In this document: positions 1 through 9,127 of the stretch, one piece after another
How positions within the stretch are numbered: the stretch's first letter is position 1
Layout: every line of letters starts with the position of its first letter
From: Gluconobacter oxydans
Lineage (GTDB): Bacteria > Pseudomonadota > Alphaproteobacteria > Acetobacterales > Acetobacteraceae
Assembly (NCBI RefSeq): GCF_006539685.1
Contig: NZ_BJNM01000007.1
Location: 39,371-103,370, forward strand
Direction: 5' to 3'
Length of the DNA: 64,000 nt
Position numbers and translations under genes: made by a program
The notes under the pieces: generated by a model
Seen by the model: only the letters and a program-made list of their open reading frames with translations
Databases searched by the model: none
Told to the model about the DNA's origin: nothing

Positions 1-1
1 C

Positions 2-1333
2 GGGCTTTATGGAGCCCAGCGCCTCAAGGCGATGTCGGCCGTGCTTCTGGCGCTCCTTCTGTCGGTTCTGGATTATGCGATCGCCAATGTGGCCCTGCCG
101 CTGATTGCGCAGGACCTGCATGCGTCGTCCTCACGGGCCATCTGGGTCGTGAATGCTTATCAGCTGGCCAATCTGTCATGCCTTCTGCCACTGGCCTCGC
201 TGGGCGCGCGCGTCGGGTTTGCGCGACTGAGCCAGCTCGGGATTTTCCTGTTCCTGATCGCGTCCGTCGCCTGTGCGCTGTCTCAGAACCTGCTGGAGCT
301 GACGCTCGCGCGGGCGCTGCAGGGAGTTGGCGGCGCCTGCATCATGAGTGTGAATATCGCGCTCGTCCGTTTCATCTACCCGCATAAGGAACTGGGGCGC
401 GGGATTGCCTTGAACGGGCTGTTCGTGGGCCTCGGCGTGGCGCTTGGGCCGTCCCTGGGGTCGCTGATCCTGTCCGTTGCGAGCTGGCCGTGGATTTTCT
501 GGATCAATCTGCCGCTGGCCCTCGCGGCTCTGGCTCTGGCCCATGCCGCACTGCCGCAGACACCACGGAGCGATATTCCGACCGATATGGTCGGCTCCCT
601 GCTGACCGTGGCTTCATTTGCGCTGACCGGTGTGGGGCTCGACGGGCTGATGCATGCCGATTTCCTGTCCGGCGCGGCTGTTACGGTTGCGGGTGTGCTG
701 TGCTGGGCCATGCTGCTGCATTATCAGCGCGAGAGGCTGGAGCCGATCGTGCCGGTTGATCTGCTGGCGCGCAGGCCGTTCCTGCTGGCCTGTCTGGTCG
801 GGTTTCTGGGGTTTGTGGCCTCCAATCTTTATATCGTGGCGATGCCGTTCACGCTGGCGACCGCGTTTCACCGCGGGCCCGGGACAATCGGTCTTCTGAT
901 TGCGCCCTGGGCTGTCGGGGTGGCGACGATGTCCTTTGTGGTCAGCCGTCTGGCGGATCGTTTTCCGGCGTCGGTGCTGTCCTCGATCGGTCTGCTCATT
1001 ACGGCGAGCGGATTCTGTCTGCTGTGGTTTCTGCCGACGGATGCCGGCAACTGGGCCATCGCCTGGCGGACGCTGTTTGCCGGATGCGGGTTCGGGCTGT
1101 TCCAGCCGCCCAATAACCGCGCAATCATGGTGACCGCGCCTCCGGGCCGTGAGGGCGGGGCGAGCGGCATGCTCTCCGTTGCGCGGCTGGGTGGGCAGAC
1201 AACGGGGGCTCTGCTCGTGGCTGGACTGTTTACGGTCTTTCCCCATCCGGCCTTCATCTGCCTGGGGGCGGCGATGATGGCGGCGCTGACGGGATCCGCG
1301 CTCAGCCTGGGACGGAAATATCTCGCAGCCTGA
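2..1333 (+). CDS. MFS drug/metabolite exporter (DHA2-like), possibly 5'-partial
   Basis: Inner-membrane major facilitator, probably a proton-driven multidrug or metabolite exporter. The protein is almost entirely hydrophobic helices. Near the start it has the D-x-A-x-x-N-V-A-L-P signature of the DHA2 (EmrB-like) group, followed by a W-V-x-N-A-Y-x-L segment and an R-x-x-Q-G-x-G-x-A motif near residue 98. The first ATG is at 32, but the frame stays open to the left edge of the window, so the true start may lie outside. From the ATG it has 433 residues, consistent with 12-14 segments. Its 3' end overlaps the convergent methyltransferase gene by 32 bases. The substrate cannot be told from sequence. 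Confidence 0.85.
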   Translation, partial: GLYGAQRLKAMSAVLLALLLSVLDYAIANVALPLIAQDLHASSSRAIWVVNAYQLANLSCLLPLASLGARVGFARLSQLGIFLFLIASVACALSQNLLELTLARALQGVGGACIMSVNIALVRFIYPHKELGRGIALNGLFVGLGVALGPSLGSLILSVASWPWIFWINLPLALAALALAHAALPQTPRSDIPTDMVGSLLTVASFALTGVGLDGLMHADFLSGAAVTVAGVLCWAMLLHYQRERLEPIVPVDLLARRPFLLACLVGFLGFVASNLYIVAMPFTLATAFHRGPGTIGLLIAPWAVGVATMSFVVSRLADRFPASVLSSIGLLITASGFCLLWFLPTDAGNWAIAWRTLFAGCGFGLFQPPNNRAIMVTAPPGREGGASGMLSVARLGGQTTGALLVAGLFTVFPHPAFICLGAAMMAALTGSALSLGRKYLAA

Positions 1334-1970
1334 AGAGCGTGGTGGCGCGCTGGTCCGCGCTTTCCAGCTCCTGTGTGACGGGAACGGTCTGCCGGGTCAG
1401 CACTTCGAGCGGCATTGACGGCGCATAGTGTCGGCCCGGATCGCAGAGCCAGACTTCGCAGGTTTTCGAACATTCCAGCAGCCAGGGCACGATCCGCGCC
1501 GCCATAGCCTCGTTGTAACAGACGTCTCCGATCACCAGCAGGTCACAATCGGGAATCGTTCCGATCAGGTCTCCGGCGACGGGGGCGATGGTCACGCTGT
1601 TGAGGCGTGCATTCAGAGCCGTGGCTTCCAGCGCCATGGGGTCGATATCGTTGGCCTGTACATCGGATGCACCCGACAGGGCCGCGGCAATGGCGGCGAG
1701 ACCGCATCCGCAGGCTACATCCAGAACACGGCGCCCCCGGACATGCCCGGGATTATCGAGAATGAAGCGTGCGATGAGCTGGCTGCCGGGCCATGCGAAG
1801 GCCCAGAAGGGCGGTTCGATGCCGATCTGTTCGAGATAGACTTCGCTGGCCTGCCAGATGGGGGTGATTTCGGTCGCCAGATGCAGGGAAATCTCCGGCA
1901 CGAGCGTGGCCTGTGCGATGGCAGTGTTGTCGCGGATGAAACCGGCGGGATCGCTCAGGGCCGTGCTCAT
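1302..1970 (-). CDS. class I SAM methyltransferase, ETFB-lysine methyltransferase-like
   Basis: Predicted SAM-dependent protein methyltransferase of 222 residues. It has the P-F-W-A-F-A-W-P-G segment before the Rossmann fold and a V-L-D-V-A-C-G-C-G-L motif I, which match bacterial relatives of METTL20. METTL20 trimethylates lysines on the beta subunit of electron transfer flavoprotein; the substrate here is inferred from that family resemblance. The ATG overlaps the stop codon of ubiA upstream, so the two genes are translationally coupled. The 3' end overlaps the convergent MFS gene. Confidence 0.75.
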   Translation of the reverse strand: MSTALSDPAGFIRDNTAIAQATLVPEISLHLATEITPIWQASEVYLEQIGIEPPFWAFAWPGSQLIARFILDNPGHVRGRRVLDVACGCGLAAIAAALSGASDVQANDIDPMALEATALNARLNSVTIAPVAGDLIGTIPDCDLLVIGDVCYNEAMAARIVPWLLECSKTCEVWLCDPGRHYAPSMPLEVLTRQTVPVTQELESADQRATTLFRLRDISVPG

Positions 1971-2884
1971 CCGAAAAGTCTTGCGGCGACAAACCCTGCG
2001 GCCAGCACGAATCCGATGGGCACGTTACGGCGGAACTCCTTAAGGCAGGCCGGAGCGTCATAAGGGTTCAGCGCGCGGGCCTGCTGGAGCAGCAGGGCGG
2101 TCGCCAGGGCAAGGAACGGCCAGAAAGTCCAGTGCAGATGCGCGTGGATGGCGACGAGTGCCAGCGCCAGAAGCATGAGGCTGTAGCAGGTGGCGATGAA
2201 CGGGCGGGCGCTCTTTTCCATAAGACGCGACGTGGAGCGGACGCCGATGCGGGCGTCGTCGTCCATGTCCTGAAAGCCGTAGATCGTGTCGAATCCGAGC
2301 TGCCAGAGAATGACGGCGCCATAGAGCAGCAAGCCGTTGCCATCCAGTGTGCCGGCGGCCGCGGCATATCCCATCGGCGCGCCGAATCCGAAGGTGAACC
2401 CCATGACGAGCTGTGGCCACCAGGTGACGCGCTTGGCGGCCGGATACAGAGCAACCAGCAGGAGCGCGAGCGGGGCGAGCGCCCAGCAGACGGGCGGCAG
2501 GCAGACCAGCACGCCCAGCCCGATCAACAGCAGGACGGCCAGGAGGAGCAGGCCCTGTTTCAGGGACAGTGCGCCGCTGGCGAGCGGGCGGCCAGCAGTG
2601 CGGGCGACCTTGGCGTCGATGTCGCGGTCCCAGATGTCGTTCACGACGCAGCCGGCCGAGCGCATGACAAGCGAGCCGAAGGCGAACAGGGCCGTGTCGA
2701 TCAGGCGCGTCTGAAGCGATGCATGGGGTGCAAGGAACAGGCCCCACACGCCGGGCAGGAACAGGAGCCATGTTCCGACCGGGCGGTCGAGACGGGCGAG
2801 CAGGGCGTAGGAGCGCCATGGCTCGGGCAGGCGCGCAATGCGGCCGGTCAGCTGGATATCGGTATGGGCGCGGGTCTGGCTCAT
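1967..2884 (-). CDS. ubiA: 4-hydroxybenzoate polyprenyltransferase UbiA
   Basis: Integral membrane prenyltransferase that joins the polyprenyl tail to 4-hydroxybenzoate in ubiquinone synthesis. Both Asp-rich motifs are visible: N-D-I-W-D-R-D-I-D in the first half and D-M-D-D-D-A-R-I-G in the second, with many hydrophobic helices between. I chose the ATG at 2884 (MSQTRAH...), giving 305 residues; a longer reading from 2920 would run into the divergent rsmE. The prenyl donor is probably supplied by the polyprenyl diphosphate synthase at 23.4 kb. The stop overlaps the start of the downstream methyltransferase. Confidence 0.92.
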   Translation of the reverse strand: MSQTRAHTDIQLTGRIARLPEPWRSYALLARLDRPVGTWLLFLPGVWGLFLAPHASLQTRLIDTALFAFGSLVMRSAGCVVNDIWDRDIDAKVARTAGRPLASGALSLKQGLLLLAVLLLIGLGVLVCLPPVCWALAPLALLLVALYPAAKRVTWWPQLVMGFTFGFGAPMGYAAAAGTLDGNGLLLYGAVILWQLGFDTIYGFQDMDDDARIGVRSTSRLMEKSARPFIATCYSLMLLALALVAIHAHLHWTFWPFLALATALLLQQARALNPYDAPACLKEFRRNVPIGFVLAAGFVAARLFG

Positions 2885-2946
2885 GGGAGATGTGATGCTG
2901 CGCGGACATGCTTCCGTCAATGGGCGAGGCGCGCTATCGGAAAAGG

Positions 2947-3672
2947 ATGAACCGATCCGACCCCCGTCTTTACGTCCCTGCGTCTGAAACAGCCTTCGTG
3001 GAAGGCCAGACCATCCCGCTTCCTTCCGGGCAGGCGCATTATCTGGGCAATGTCATGCGGCAGGGCGTGGGCAGCGCTGTCCGGGTGTTCAATGAGCGGG
3101 ACGGCGAGTGGGCAGCAGAGATCGCGTCCCTGAAAAAGGACAAGGGAAGTGTTCTGCTGCATCGCTGCGAGCGGACTCCGGCGCCGACGGACGGTGTGGA
3201 ACTGCTGTTTGCCCCGCTCAAGCGGGATGCGACGGAACTTGTCATCCGTATGGGAACCGAACTGGGTGTGACGCGCTTTCGGCCGGTTGTGACGGAGCGG
3301 ACCAATACGCACCGGCTCAATCTGGAGCGGCTGTCGCTCATTGCGACCGAAGCGGCCGAGCAGTGCGAACGACTGGATATTCCGGAGATCCTGCCGCCTG
3401 AGTCGCTGCGGGTGGTGCTGGCGGGGTGGCCGGACGATCGTCCGCTGTTTGCCGCGCTTGAGCGCCGTCCGGGTGAGGATGCGGGGGTGCAGGCCGCGGC
3501 CCTGCTGATCGGGCCGGAGGGGGGCTTTTCCGAGGCGGAAGTGGAGCTTCTGCGGCGGCATGCTGCTGTTCATGCACTCAGCCTGGGGCCGCTGGTGCTG
3601 CGGGCGGAGACGGCCGTGTGTGCGGGGCTGTCCCGTCTGGCGGCGAGGGCTGAGGATGCCGCCCGAGGGTGA
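2947..3672 (+). CDS. rsmE: 16S rRNA m3U1498 methyltransferase RsmE
   Basis: SPOUT-class methyltransferase that modifies U1498 of 16S rRNA using SAM. The C-terminal knot signatures are present: L-L-I-G-P-E-G-G-F-S followed by L-R-A-E-T-A. The N-terminal PUA-like part has the usual H-Y-L-x-N-V-M-R motif. I prefer the ATG at 2947 (MNRSDPRLY...), giving 241 residues; an ATG at 2908 is possible but adds residues unlike the family. It is divergent from ubiA, with about 60 bases between the two starts. gshA follows downstream on the same strand. Confidence 0.92.
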   Translation: MNRSDPRLYVPASETAFVEGQTIPLPSGQAHYLGNVMRQGVGSAVRVFNERDGEWAAEIASLKKDKGSVLLHRCERTPAPTDGVELLFAPLKRDATELVIRMGTELGVTRFRPVVTERTNTHRLNLERLSLIATEAAEQCERLDIPEILPPESLRVVLAGWPDDRPLFAALERRPGEDAGVQAAALLIGPEGGFSEAEVELLRRHAAVHALSLGPLVLRAETAVCAGLSRLAARAEDAARG

Positions 3673-3739
3673 CAGAATCGTCGAACCTGCTACAGTTCAA
3701 TCATTATCGAACAACGAATTCAGACCGAGGCCAAACGCC

Positions 3740-5116
3740 ATGTCCAATCCCGGCACGTCCAATACTGCGTCGATCGAAAGCCGGGCGCAGCTCGTCGAGG
3801 CGATCGCGCGTGGTTGCAAACCGCAATCGGAATGGAAGATCGGCACCGAACATGAAAAATTCGGTTTTGTTCTTCCTCATGCTGCTGAAGGACGCGAACC
3901 GCTCTCCCCGCCGCCTTACGAGCCGCGCGGAATCGGAGCACTGCTGGAGAAGCTTCAGGGACCGGACTGGGCGCCGATCATGGACGGTGAGAACCTGATT
4001 GGTCTGAAGGGCCAGAACGCACAGGCAGGACGGGCGATCTCGCTTGAGCCGGCCGGGCAGTTCGAGCTTTCGGGCGCGCCGGTTGTCTCGATTCAGGAAA
4101 CCGAAGCGGAAATGCAGGCGCATTTCGATCAGGTGCGTGGTCCGGCTGCGGAACTCGGGCTTGGCTTCCTGCCGTTCGGTTTTCAGCCGCTCTGGCCTCG
4201 CGATGCCATGCCGTGGATGCCCAAGAGCCGCTATGCGATCATGCGCAACTACATGCCGAAAGTCGGTTCGCTCGGCCTCGACATGATGACGCGGACCTGC
4301 ACGGTTCAGGTCAATCTTGATTTCAGCGATGAAGCCGACATGGCGCGCAAGATGCGCGTGTCGCTGGCACTTCAGCCCGTGGCGACTGCGCTGTTTGCGA
4401 ACTCGCCTTTCGTCGAGGGCAAGGCCAATGGCCTGCTGTCCAACCGTGCACGGATCTGGACGGATACGGACAACCAGCGTTCGGGACAGCCTTCGGTGTT
4501 CTTCGAGGACGGGTTCGGTTTCGAGCAGTATGTGGACTGGGCGCTGGACGTGCCGATGTATTTCGTCTCGCGGGACGGAAAGAACATCGACGTTGCCGGC
4601 TGCTCTTTCCGGCGCTGGCTGGCGGGCGATGTGCAGGAACCGCTGAAGGGCCTGACGCCGACAGTCGGGGATTTCGAAGATCATCTGACGACGGTGTTCC
4701 CGGATGTGCGTCTCAAGCAGTTTCTTGAAATGCGCGGCGCGGATGCGGGCAAGCTGGAAATGATGGTGGCGCAGTCGGCCCTGTGGGTCGGTCTGCTTTA
4801 CGATCCCGCCACGCTGGAAGCGGCCGAGAAGCTGGTGCGTGAGCAGCCCTGGAGCGTGTATCAGCAGCTTCGGGCCGAAGTGCCGCGTCTGGGGCTGGAT
4901 GCCGCGTTCCCGGGTGGTCTGAAACCGTTTGCCAAGCGCGTGGTTGAACTGGCCGAGCAGGGTCTGCGGGCGCGTGTGCGCAATGAGGCCGGGTATCTCG
5001 ATCCGCTGCATCTGATTGCGGATGGCGGTCCGAATCAGGCCCAGTACTGGCTGGACCTGTATAACGGTGCCTGGGGCCAGAGCGTGAAGCCGCTCTTTAC
5101 CGAAGCCGCCATCTGA
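3740..5116 (+). CDS. gshA: glutamate-cysteine ligase (alphaproteobacterial/plant type)
   Basis: ATP-dependent ligase making gamma-glutamylcysteine, the first step of glutathione synthesis. The 458-residue protein belongs to the GCS2/plant-type group, with an early K-I-G-T-E-H-E-K-F-G-F segment that carries the active-site glutamates. The ATG at 3740 (MSNPGTS...) is the natural start; the same frame is open further upstream, inside rsmE, but that reading is non-specific. Glutathione from this enzyme would feed the formaldehyde pathway encoded at 52-54 kb. mbfA follows after 27 bases. Confidence 0.93.
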   Translation: MSNPGTSNTASIESRAQLVEAIARGCKPQSEWKIGTEHEKFGFVLPHAAEGREPLSPPPYEPRGIGALLEKLQGPDWAPIMDGENLIGLKGQNAQAGRAISLEPAGQFELSGAPVVSIQETEAEMQAHFDQVRGPAAELGLGFLPFGFQPLWPRDAMPWMPKSRYAIMRNYMPKVGSLGLDMMTRTCTVQVNLDFSDEADMARKMRVSLALQPVATALFANSPFVEGKANGLLSNRARIWTDTDNQRSGQPSVFFEDGFGFEQYVDWALDVPMYFVSRDGKNIDVAGCSFRRWLAGDVQEPLKGLTPTVGDFEDHLTTVFPDVRLKQFLEMRGADAGKLEMMVAQSALWVGLLYDPATLEAAEKLVREQPWSVYQQLRAEVPRLGLDAAFPGGLKPFAKRVVELAEQGLRARVRNEAGYLDPLHLIADGGPNQAQYWLDLYNGAWGQSVKPLFTEAAI

Positions 5117-5143
5117 TTTTACGAGACGGGATCTGCTGCCTAC

Positions 5144-6100
5144 GTGACGAAACTTTCCGATCTGACCGAACGCGAAATCCTTGCGCTGGCCATCGCCAGC
5201 GAGGAGGAGGATGGTCATATTTACGCGGATTTCGGCCAGATGCTGGCGGAGGATTATCCCGACAGCGCCGCCATCTTCCAGGACATGGCGGAAGAGGAAA
5301 ACCACCATCGCCGCGCGCTGATCGATCTGTTCGTCCGGCGGTTCGGTAATCATATCCCGCTGGTCCGCCGGCAGGATGTGCAGGGGTTTCCGTCCCGCAA
5401 ATCCGCCTGGCAGATGCAGAATCGTGGGATCGAGGCGATCCGGGCGCAGGCAGCCGATATGGAGCGGCAGGCGGCGCGGTTCTATCGTCAGGCCGCCGGG
5501 CAGACCAACGATGCCGAAATCCGCAAGCTGCTGGGCGATCTGGCGACCGAGGAAGACCGGCACCAGCGGGAAGCGCGGCGGCTTGAAGACGCGCATCTGA
5601 ATGATAATACCCGTGACCGCGAGGATGAGCACAGCCGCCGGGATTTCGTCCTGCGTGTCGTGCAGCCGGGGCTGGTCGGGCTCATGGATGGTTCGGTCTC
5701 GACGCTGGCGCCCGTCTTTGCGGCGGCGTTTGCAACGCATAGTCCGCATGCGGCCTTTCTGGTCGGGCTTGCGGCGTCGCTGGGGGCCGGGATTTCCATG
5801 GGGCTTGCGGAGGCTCTGGCGGATGATGGCAAGCTGTCCGGGCGTGGGGCTCCCCTGCTGCGCGGTCTGATCTGCGGCGCCATGACGTTCGGGGGTGGCA
5901 TCGGGCATACGCTGCCGTTTCTCGTGCCGGATTTCCATCTCGCCTTTGGTGTCGCGATTATCGCCGTGGCGATCGAGCTTCTGCTGATTTCCTGGGTGCG
6001 CTGGCGGTATCAGGACACACCGTTCGGATCGGCCATGGTGCAGGTCTTTCTCGGCGGGGCTCTCGTTTTTGCAACCGGTGTGCTGATTGGCAGTTCCTGA
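5144..6100 (+). CDS. mbfA: rubrerythrin-VIT1 fusion, MbfA-like iron exporter
   Basis: Membrane-bound ferritin-like protein of 318 residues. Roughly residues 1-150 form a rubrerythrin-type di-iron four-helix domain with E-E-E-D-G-H, E-E-E-N-H-H-R, and later D-M-E-R-Q and T-E-E-D-R-H-Q metal-ligand motifs. Residues 165-318 form a VIT1/CCC1-type membrane domain with several helices. Characterised homologues in Bradyrhizobium and Agrobacterium (MbfA) export iron and protect against peroxide. Translation starts at GTG 5144. It sits 27 bases after gshA and just before lolA. No Irr-type operator could be recognised in the short gap, so regulation is unknown. Confidence 0.88.
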   Translation: MTKLSDLTEREILALAIASEEEDGHIYADFGQMLAEDYPDSAAIFQDMAEEENHHRRALIDLFVRRFGNHIPLVRRQDVQGFPSRKSAWQMQNRGIEAIRAQAADMERQAARFYRQAAGQTNDAEIRKLLGDLATEEDRHQREARRLEDAHLNDNTRDREDEHSRRDFVLRVVQPGLVGLMDGSVSTLAPVFAAAFATHSPHAAFLVGLAASLGAGISMGLAEALADDGKLSGRGAPLLRGLICGAMTFGGGIGHTLPFLVPDFHLAFGVAIIAVAIELLLISWVRWRYQDTPFGSAMVQVFLGGALVFATGVLIGSS

Positions 6101-6103
6101 GAC

Positions 6104-6730
6104 ATGATGAACCGTTCTTTTTTCCGCGCTGCCGCTCTGGTGGCGCTCCTGCCTGTTGCACTGCCATCCATGGCTTTTGCGCAGGCGACTCCCGCCCAGC
6201 TTCGTCCTGCGGATCAGGGCTGGATTTCACGGATTGAAGACACGCTGGGGCAGGTCACGACCCTTCAGGCGCGGTTCCGTCAGACGGCGGCGGATGGCAG
6301 CACGACGGTTGGGACGGCGACACTCGATCGTCCGGGCCGCATGCGTTTCGATTACGACAAGCCGAGTCCGCTGCTGCTGGTCGCCAATGACGGGCGGGTG
6401 GTGTTTCAGGATCGCAGCGTCGATCAGGTCACGACCATTCCGCTGGACCGCACACCGCTCGGGCTTCTGCTGCGTCCGGAACTCAAGCTGTCAGGCGATG
6501 TGACGGTGACGGGCTTCGAACACAGCAACGGGCAGATCAGGGTGCAGGTGGTTCGGACGCAGAGCGCCGGGGAGGGCACTCTGACGCTCGTCCTGTCCGA
6601 TGCGCCGCTCGGTCTTTTGGGCTGGACGGTCGTGGATGCGCAGGGGCGCACGACCACGATTGCCCTCTCCGATGTGCGTTTGGGCGGGACCGTGCCTCAG
6701 TCCCTGTTTGTCCTGCCCAAGGCAGACTGA
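6104..6730 (+). CDS. lolA: outer-membrane lipoprotein carrier LolA
   Basis: Periplasmic chaperone that ferries lipoproteins from LolCDE to the outer membrane. The 208-residue protein has a clear Sec signal peptide ending at A-F-A-Q (residues 1 to about 26). After that come the family's early T-L-Q-A-R-F-R-Q segment and the G-x-x-x-L-D-R-P-G-R-M-R-F-D-Y strand. It starts three bases after the mbfA stop, so it may be co-transcribed. The ATG-ATG doublet at 6104/6107 leaves the exact start uncertain by one codon. It is convergent with rsmI. Confidence 0.92.
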   Translation: MMNRSFFRAAALVALLPVALPSMAFAQATPAQLRPADQGWISRIEDTLGQVTTLQARFRQTAADGSTTVGTATLDRPGRMRFDYDKPSPLLLVANDGRVVFQDRSVDQVTTIPLDRTPLGLLLRPELKLSGDVTVTGFEHSNGQIRVQVVRTQSAGEGTLTLVLSDAPLGLLGWTVVDAQGRTTTIALSDVRLGGTVPQSLFVLPKAD

Positions 6731-6734
6731 GACT

Positions 6735-7682
6735 TCAGTCTTTCAGCTCGCGCGAAAGCTCCAGCGCGCGGGCATAGACCGTGCGTTTGGGCAGCTTGAC
6801 GATTCCCGCCACGAGAGCGGCGGCATCCTTAACCGAATGGGTTGTCAGGGCCTCGCGCAGATGCGTGTCCAGATCGGCGGCGCCGCTGTCATCTTCGGCA
6901 GACGGTCCGATCAGGAGCGTGATTTCGCCCCGCGGTGCGGTTGTGCGGAAATGTTCCAGAACTTCTGTCAGTGTGCCGCGCACGATTTCCTCGAAGCGCT
7001 TGGTGAGTTCGCGGCCGACTGCGGCTTCCCGGTTCGGACCGAAAACGTCGATCAGGTCTTCCAGTGTTTCGATCAGGCGGTGTGGGGCTTCGTACCAGAT
7101 CAGTGTGGAGTGCAGCCCGGCCTGTTCGGCAGCGCGCAGGGTGGCAAAGCCGGTTTTGCGGGCTTCGCTTCGGGGCGCGGGGAAGCCCAGGAACATGAAG
7201 GGCAGGGGCGGCAGACCCGACAGCGTCAGGGCCGTGACGACGGCGTTCGGGCCGGGAATGGCTGTGACATGGATGCCGGCCACGATGGCGGCCCGGACCA
7301 GCCGGTATCCGGGATCGGAGACCAGTGGCGTGCCCGCGTCGGAGACGACGGCATAGCGCGCGCCCTCTTGCAGTTTTTCGATCAGGAACGGAGTGCGGTC
7401 CTGTTCGTTATGGTCGTGCAGTGTCCGGGTTGGTGTGGCAATATTGCGCGAAAGCAGGAGCTTTGCCGTGACGCGCGTGTCCTCGCAGAGGATCGCGTCC
7501 ACGGTGTTCAGCACCTCGATCGCGCGTTCGCTGATATCGGCCAGGTTGCCGATCGGCGTTGCAACCAATATCAGACATCCACCTTCGGCCTGGCCCTGCG
7601 CTGGCAGGGGGGCGGCCGGTAACGTTTCAGCCGCATCGCTCAAGGGAGTTTCAGCGGAACATGACTTTTCGGACATCTGCAT
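6735..7682 (-). CDS. rsmI: 16S rRNA 2'-O-ribose C1402 methyltransferase RsmI
   Basis: SAM-dependent tetrapyrrole-methylase-fold enzyme that methylates the ribose of C1402 in 16S rRNA. Key motifs: L-V-A-T-P-I-G-N-L-A-D near the N terminus, A-I-L-C-E-D-T-R, then V-S-D-A-G-T-P-L-V-S-D-P-G-Y and P-G-P-N-A-V-V-T-A. The start is ATG 7682 or ATG 7676 (315 or 313 residues), with a roughly 40-residue extension before the first conserved strand. This start region overlaps the start of the divergent LpoA-like gene. Confidence 0.92.
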   Translation of the reverse strand: MQMSEKSCSAETPLSDAAETLPAAPLPAQGQAEGGCLILVATPIGNLADISERAIEVLNTVDAILCEDTRVTAKLLLSRNIATPTRTLHDHNEQDRTPFLIEKLQEGARYAVVSDAGTPLVSDPGYRLVRAAIVAGIHVTAIPGPNAVVTALTLSGLPPLPFMFLGFPAPRSEARKTGFATLRAAEQAGLHSTLIWYEAPHRLIETLEDLIDVFGPNREAAVGRELTKRFEEIVRGTLTEVLEHFRTTAPRGEITLLIGPSAEDDSGAADLDTHLREALTTHSVKDAAALVAGIVKLPKRTVYARALELSRELKD

Positions 7683-9040
7683 CCTCGGTGACAAACTCAG
7701 GGGCGCATTGTCGCCCGTTGAGCCGTCTGCGCAAGGGTGTAAGCACCGGCCTCGCCGCGGGAACCTTCCTGACCCTTGCCGCCTGCTCGGGTGGCGGGTC
7801 GTCTTCCGTGCCGGGTGTGGGCGGCGTTCCGGGTGTTTCGGAAGGTCCGGGCGCGCATGATGTCGGGCTGATCTTGCCGCTGACGGGGCGCAATGCCGCT
7901 TACGGTCTGCGGATGCGCGATGCGGCGAAGCTGGCCCTTTCGGCCAAGGGATCGCCTGCGCTGGACGTGCATGACACCAATGCCCCGGGCGGCGCTGAGC
8001 AGGCGGCCCGGGATGCGCTGTCGCGTGGTGATGCCATCCTGCTGGGGCCTCTGACTGCGACGGAAACGTCTGCCGCGGCACCGCTCGCCGTCAATGCGGG
8101 CAAGGCGGAGCTGGCTTTCACCAGCGACTCCACGCAGGCCCGTCCGGGCGTCTGGGTCATGGGTCTGACGCCGGAGCAGCAGGTGCGCCGGATGGTCGAT
8201 GCCGCCCGGGCGACGGGACGCCGGACTTTCGCGGCCTTCCTGCCGGATAATGCCTTCGGACATGCGATGGGTGACGGGCTGGCGCGGGCCTGCCGCGATG
8301 CAGGGCTGAAAGAGCCGCAGATCGTGTTCCATACGATGGACACGCAGAATATCGATGACGGTCTGAAGACGCTCTCCGCCATCGAGACGCGCCAGCCCGC
8401 TGCTCCGGAGCCTGCGCCGACAGATGTCCCGGCCGGCCCTTCCGCGATCGATCCGACGGGTGAGACGGCGCCCAACCCTGCAGGGACGGCAGAAACAGGC
8501 GCGACACCGCCTGCCACGCTAGGGGCCACTCCGGCTCCGGCACCTCAGGCCGTACCTGTTCCGCCGCCGCCATTCGATGCGCTGGTGCTGGCCGATACTG
8601 GGCTGGAACTGGGACGGGTCATTACGGCGCTCCAGGCGGATCATATCGATTCGTCGCAGGTCCAGATCATGGGGCCGGCGCTGTGGAAGGCGTTTGATGG
8701 CAAGCTCGGTGCGCTGCATGGAGCCTGGTATGCTGCGCCGGATGCGCATGACCGCATGGGCTATGTCGCGCAGTACCGGGCTCTGTACAGGCAGGCCCCG
8801 TCACCCGTCACGGATTTCGCCTATGATGCCGCGGCTCTGGCCGGAAGCCTGATCCGTCAGGGTGGCGTGACGACGCAGGCCCTGACGCGGCCGGATGGTT
8901 ATATGGGTGTGGACGGTCTGTTCCGCCTGCGGCCGGACGGGCATGTCACGCGGGCGCTGGCGATCTATCAGATCCAGCGCGGCGGTGGCGCCCGCATCGT
9001 TGTGCCGGCTTCGCGGGATGTGGCGATCCGGCCGAGCTGA
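7661..9040 (+). CDS. LpoA-like periplasmic-binding-fold lipoprotein (penicillin-binding protein activator)
   Basis: Outer-membrane lipoprotein candidate with a type I periplasmic-binding-protein fold. It resembles the LpoA/LivJ-like proteins that sit beside rsmI in many proteobacteria and activate penicillin-binding proteins. It has a basic N-region, a hydrophobic stretch and a lipobox ending L-A-A-C (Cys 42 from ATG 7661). The binding fold begins with V-G-L-I-L-P-L-T-G and contains L-L-G-P-L near residue 128. A Pro/Ala-rich insertion spans about residues 244-304, inside the fold. ATG 7661 overlaps the rsmI start; TTG 7718 would still give a complete lipoprotein signal. It ends at a strong terminator. 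Confidence 0.75.
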   Translation: MTFRTSASSVTNSGAHCRPLSRLRKGVSTGLAAGTFLTLAACSGGGSSSVPGVGGVPGVSEGPGAHDVGLILPLTGRNAAYGLRMRDAAKLALSAKGSPALDVHDTNAPGGAEQAARDALSRGDAILLGPLTATETSAAAPLAVNAGKAELAFTSDSTQARPGVWVMGLTPEQQVRRMVDAARATGRRTFAAFLPDNAFGHAMGDGLARACRDAGLKEPQIVFHTMDTQNIDDGLKTLSAIETRQPAAPEPAPTDVPAGPSAIDPTGETAPNPAGTAETGATPPATLGATPAPAPQAVPVPPPPFDALVLADTGLELGRVITALQADHIDSSQVQIMGPALWKAFDGKLGALHGAWYAAPDAHDRMGYVAQYRALYRQAPSPVTDFAYDAAALAGSLIRQGGVTTQALTRPDGYMGVDGLFRLRPDGHVTRALAIYQIQRGGGARIVVPASRDVAIRPS

Positions 9041-9058
9041 TACGGTATTTTTTCAAAA

Positions 9059-9097
9059 GAAAAGCGCGTCCGTTTTTTTGAACGGCGCGCTTTTTTT
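9059..9097. terminator. bidirectional intrinsic terminator
   Basis: A hairpin with arms A-A-A-G-C-G-C-G-x-C-C-G and C-G-G-x-G-C-G-C-T-T-T around a T-rich loop. It is followed by seven Ts on the plus strand and preceded by an A-rich tract that gives a T-rich tail on the minus strand. It lies between two convergent genes and fits both. Confidence 0.85.
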
Positions 9098-9127
9098 GTG
9101 TCTGGTCGAGGAAATCCGGGCGCAGGG

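Noticed and set aside
3704..5938. A 744-codon open frame on the minus strand
   Set aside because: It is antisense to gshA and mbfA, is rich in Arg, His and Pro, and resembles no protein; it reflects GC-skewed codon positions.
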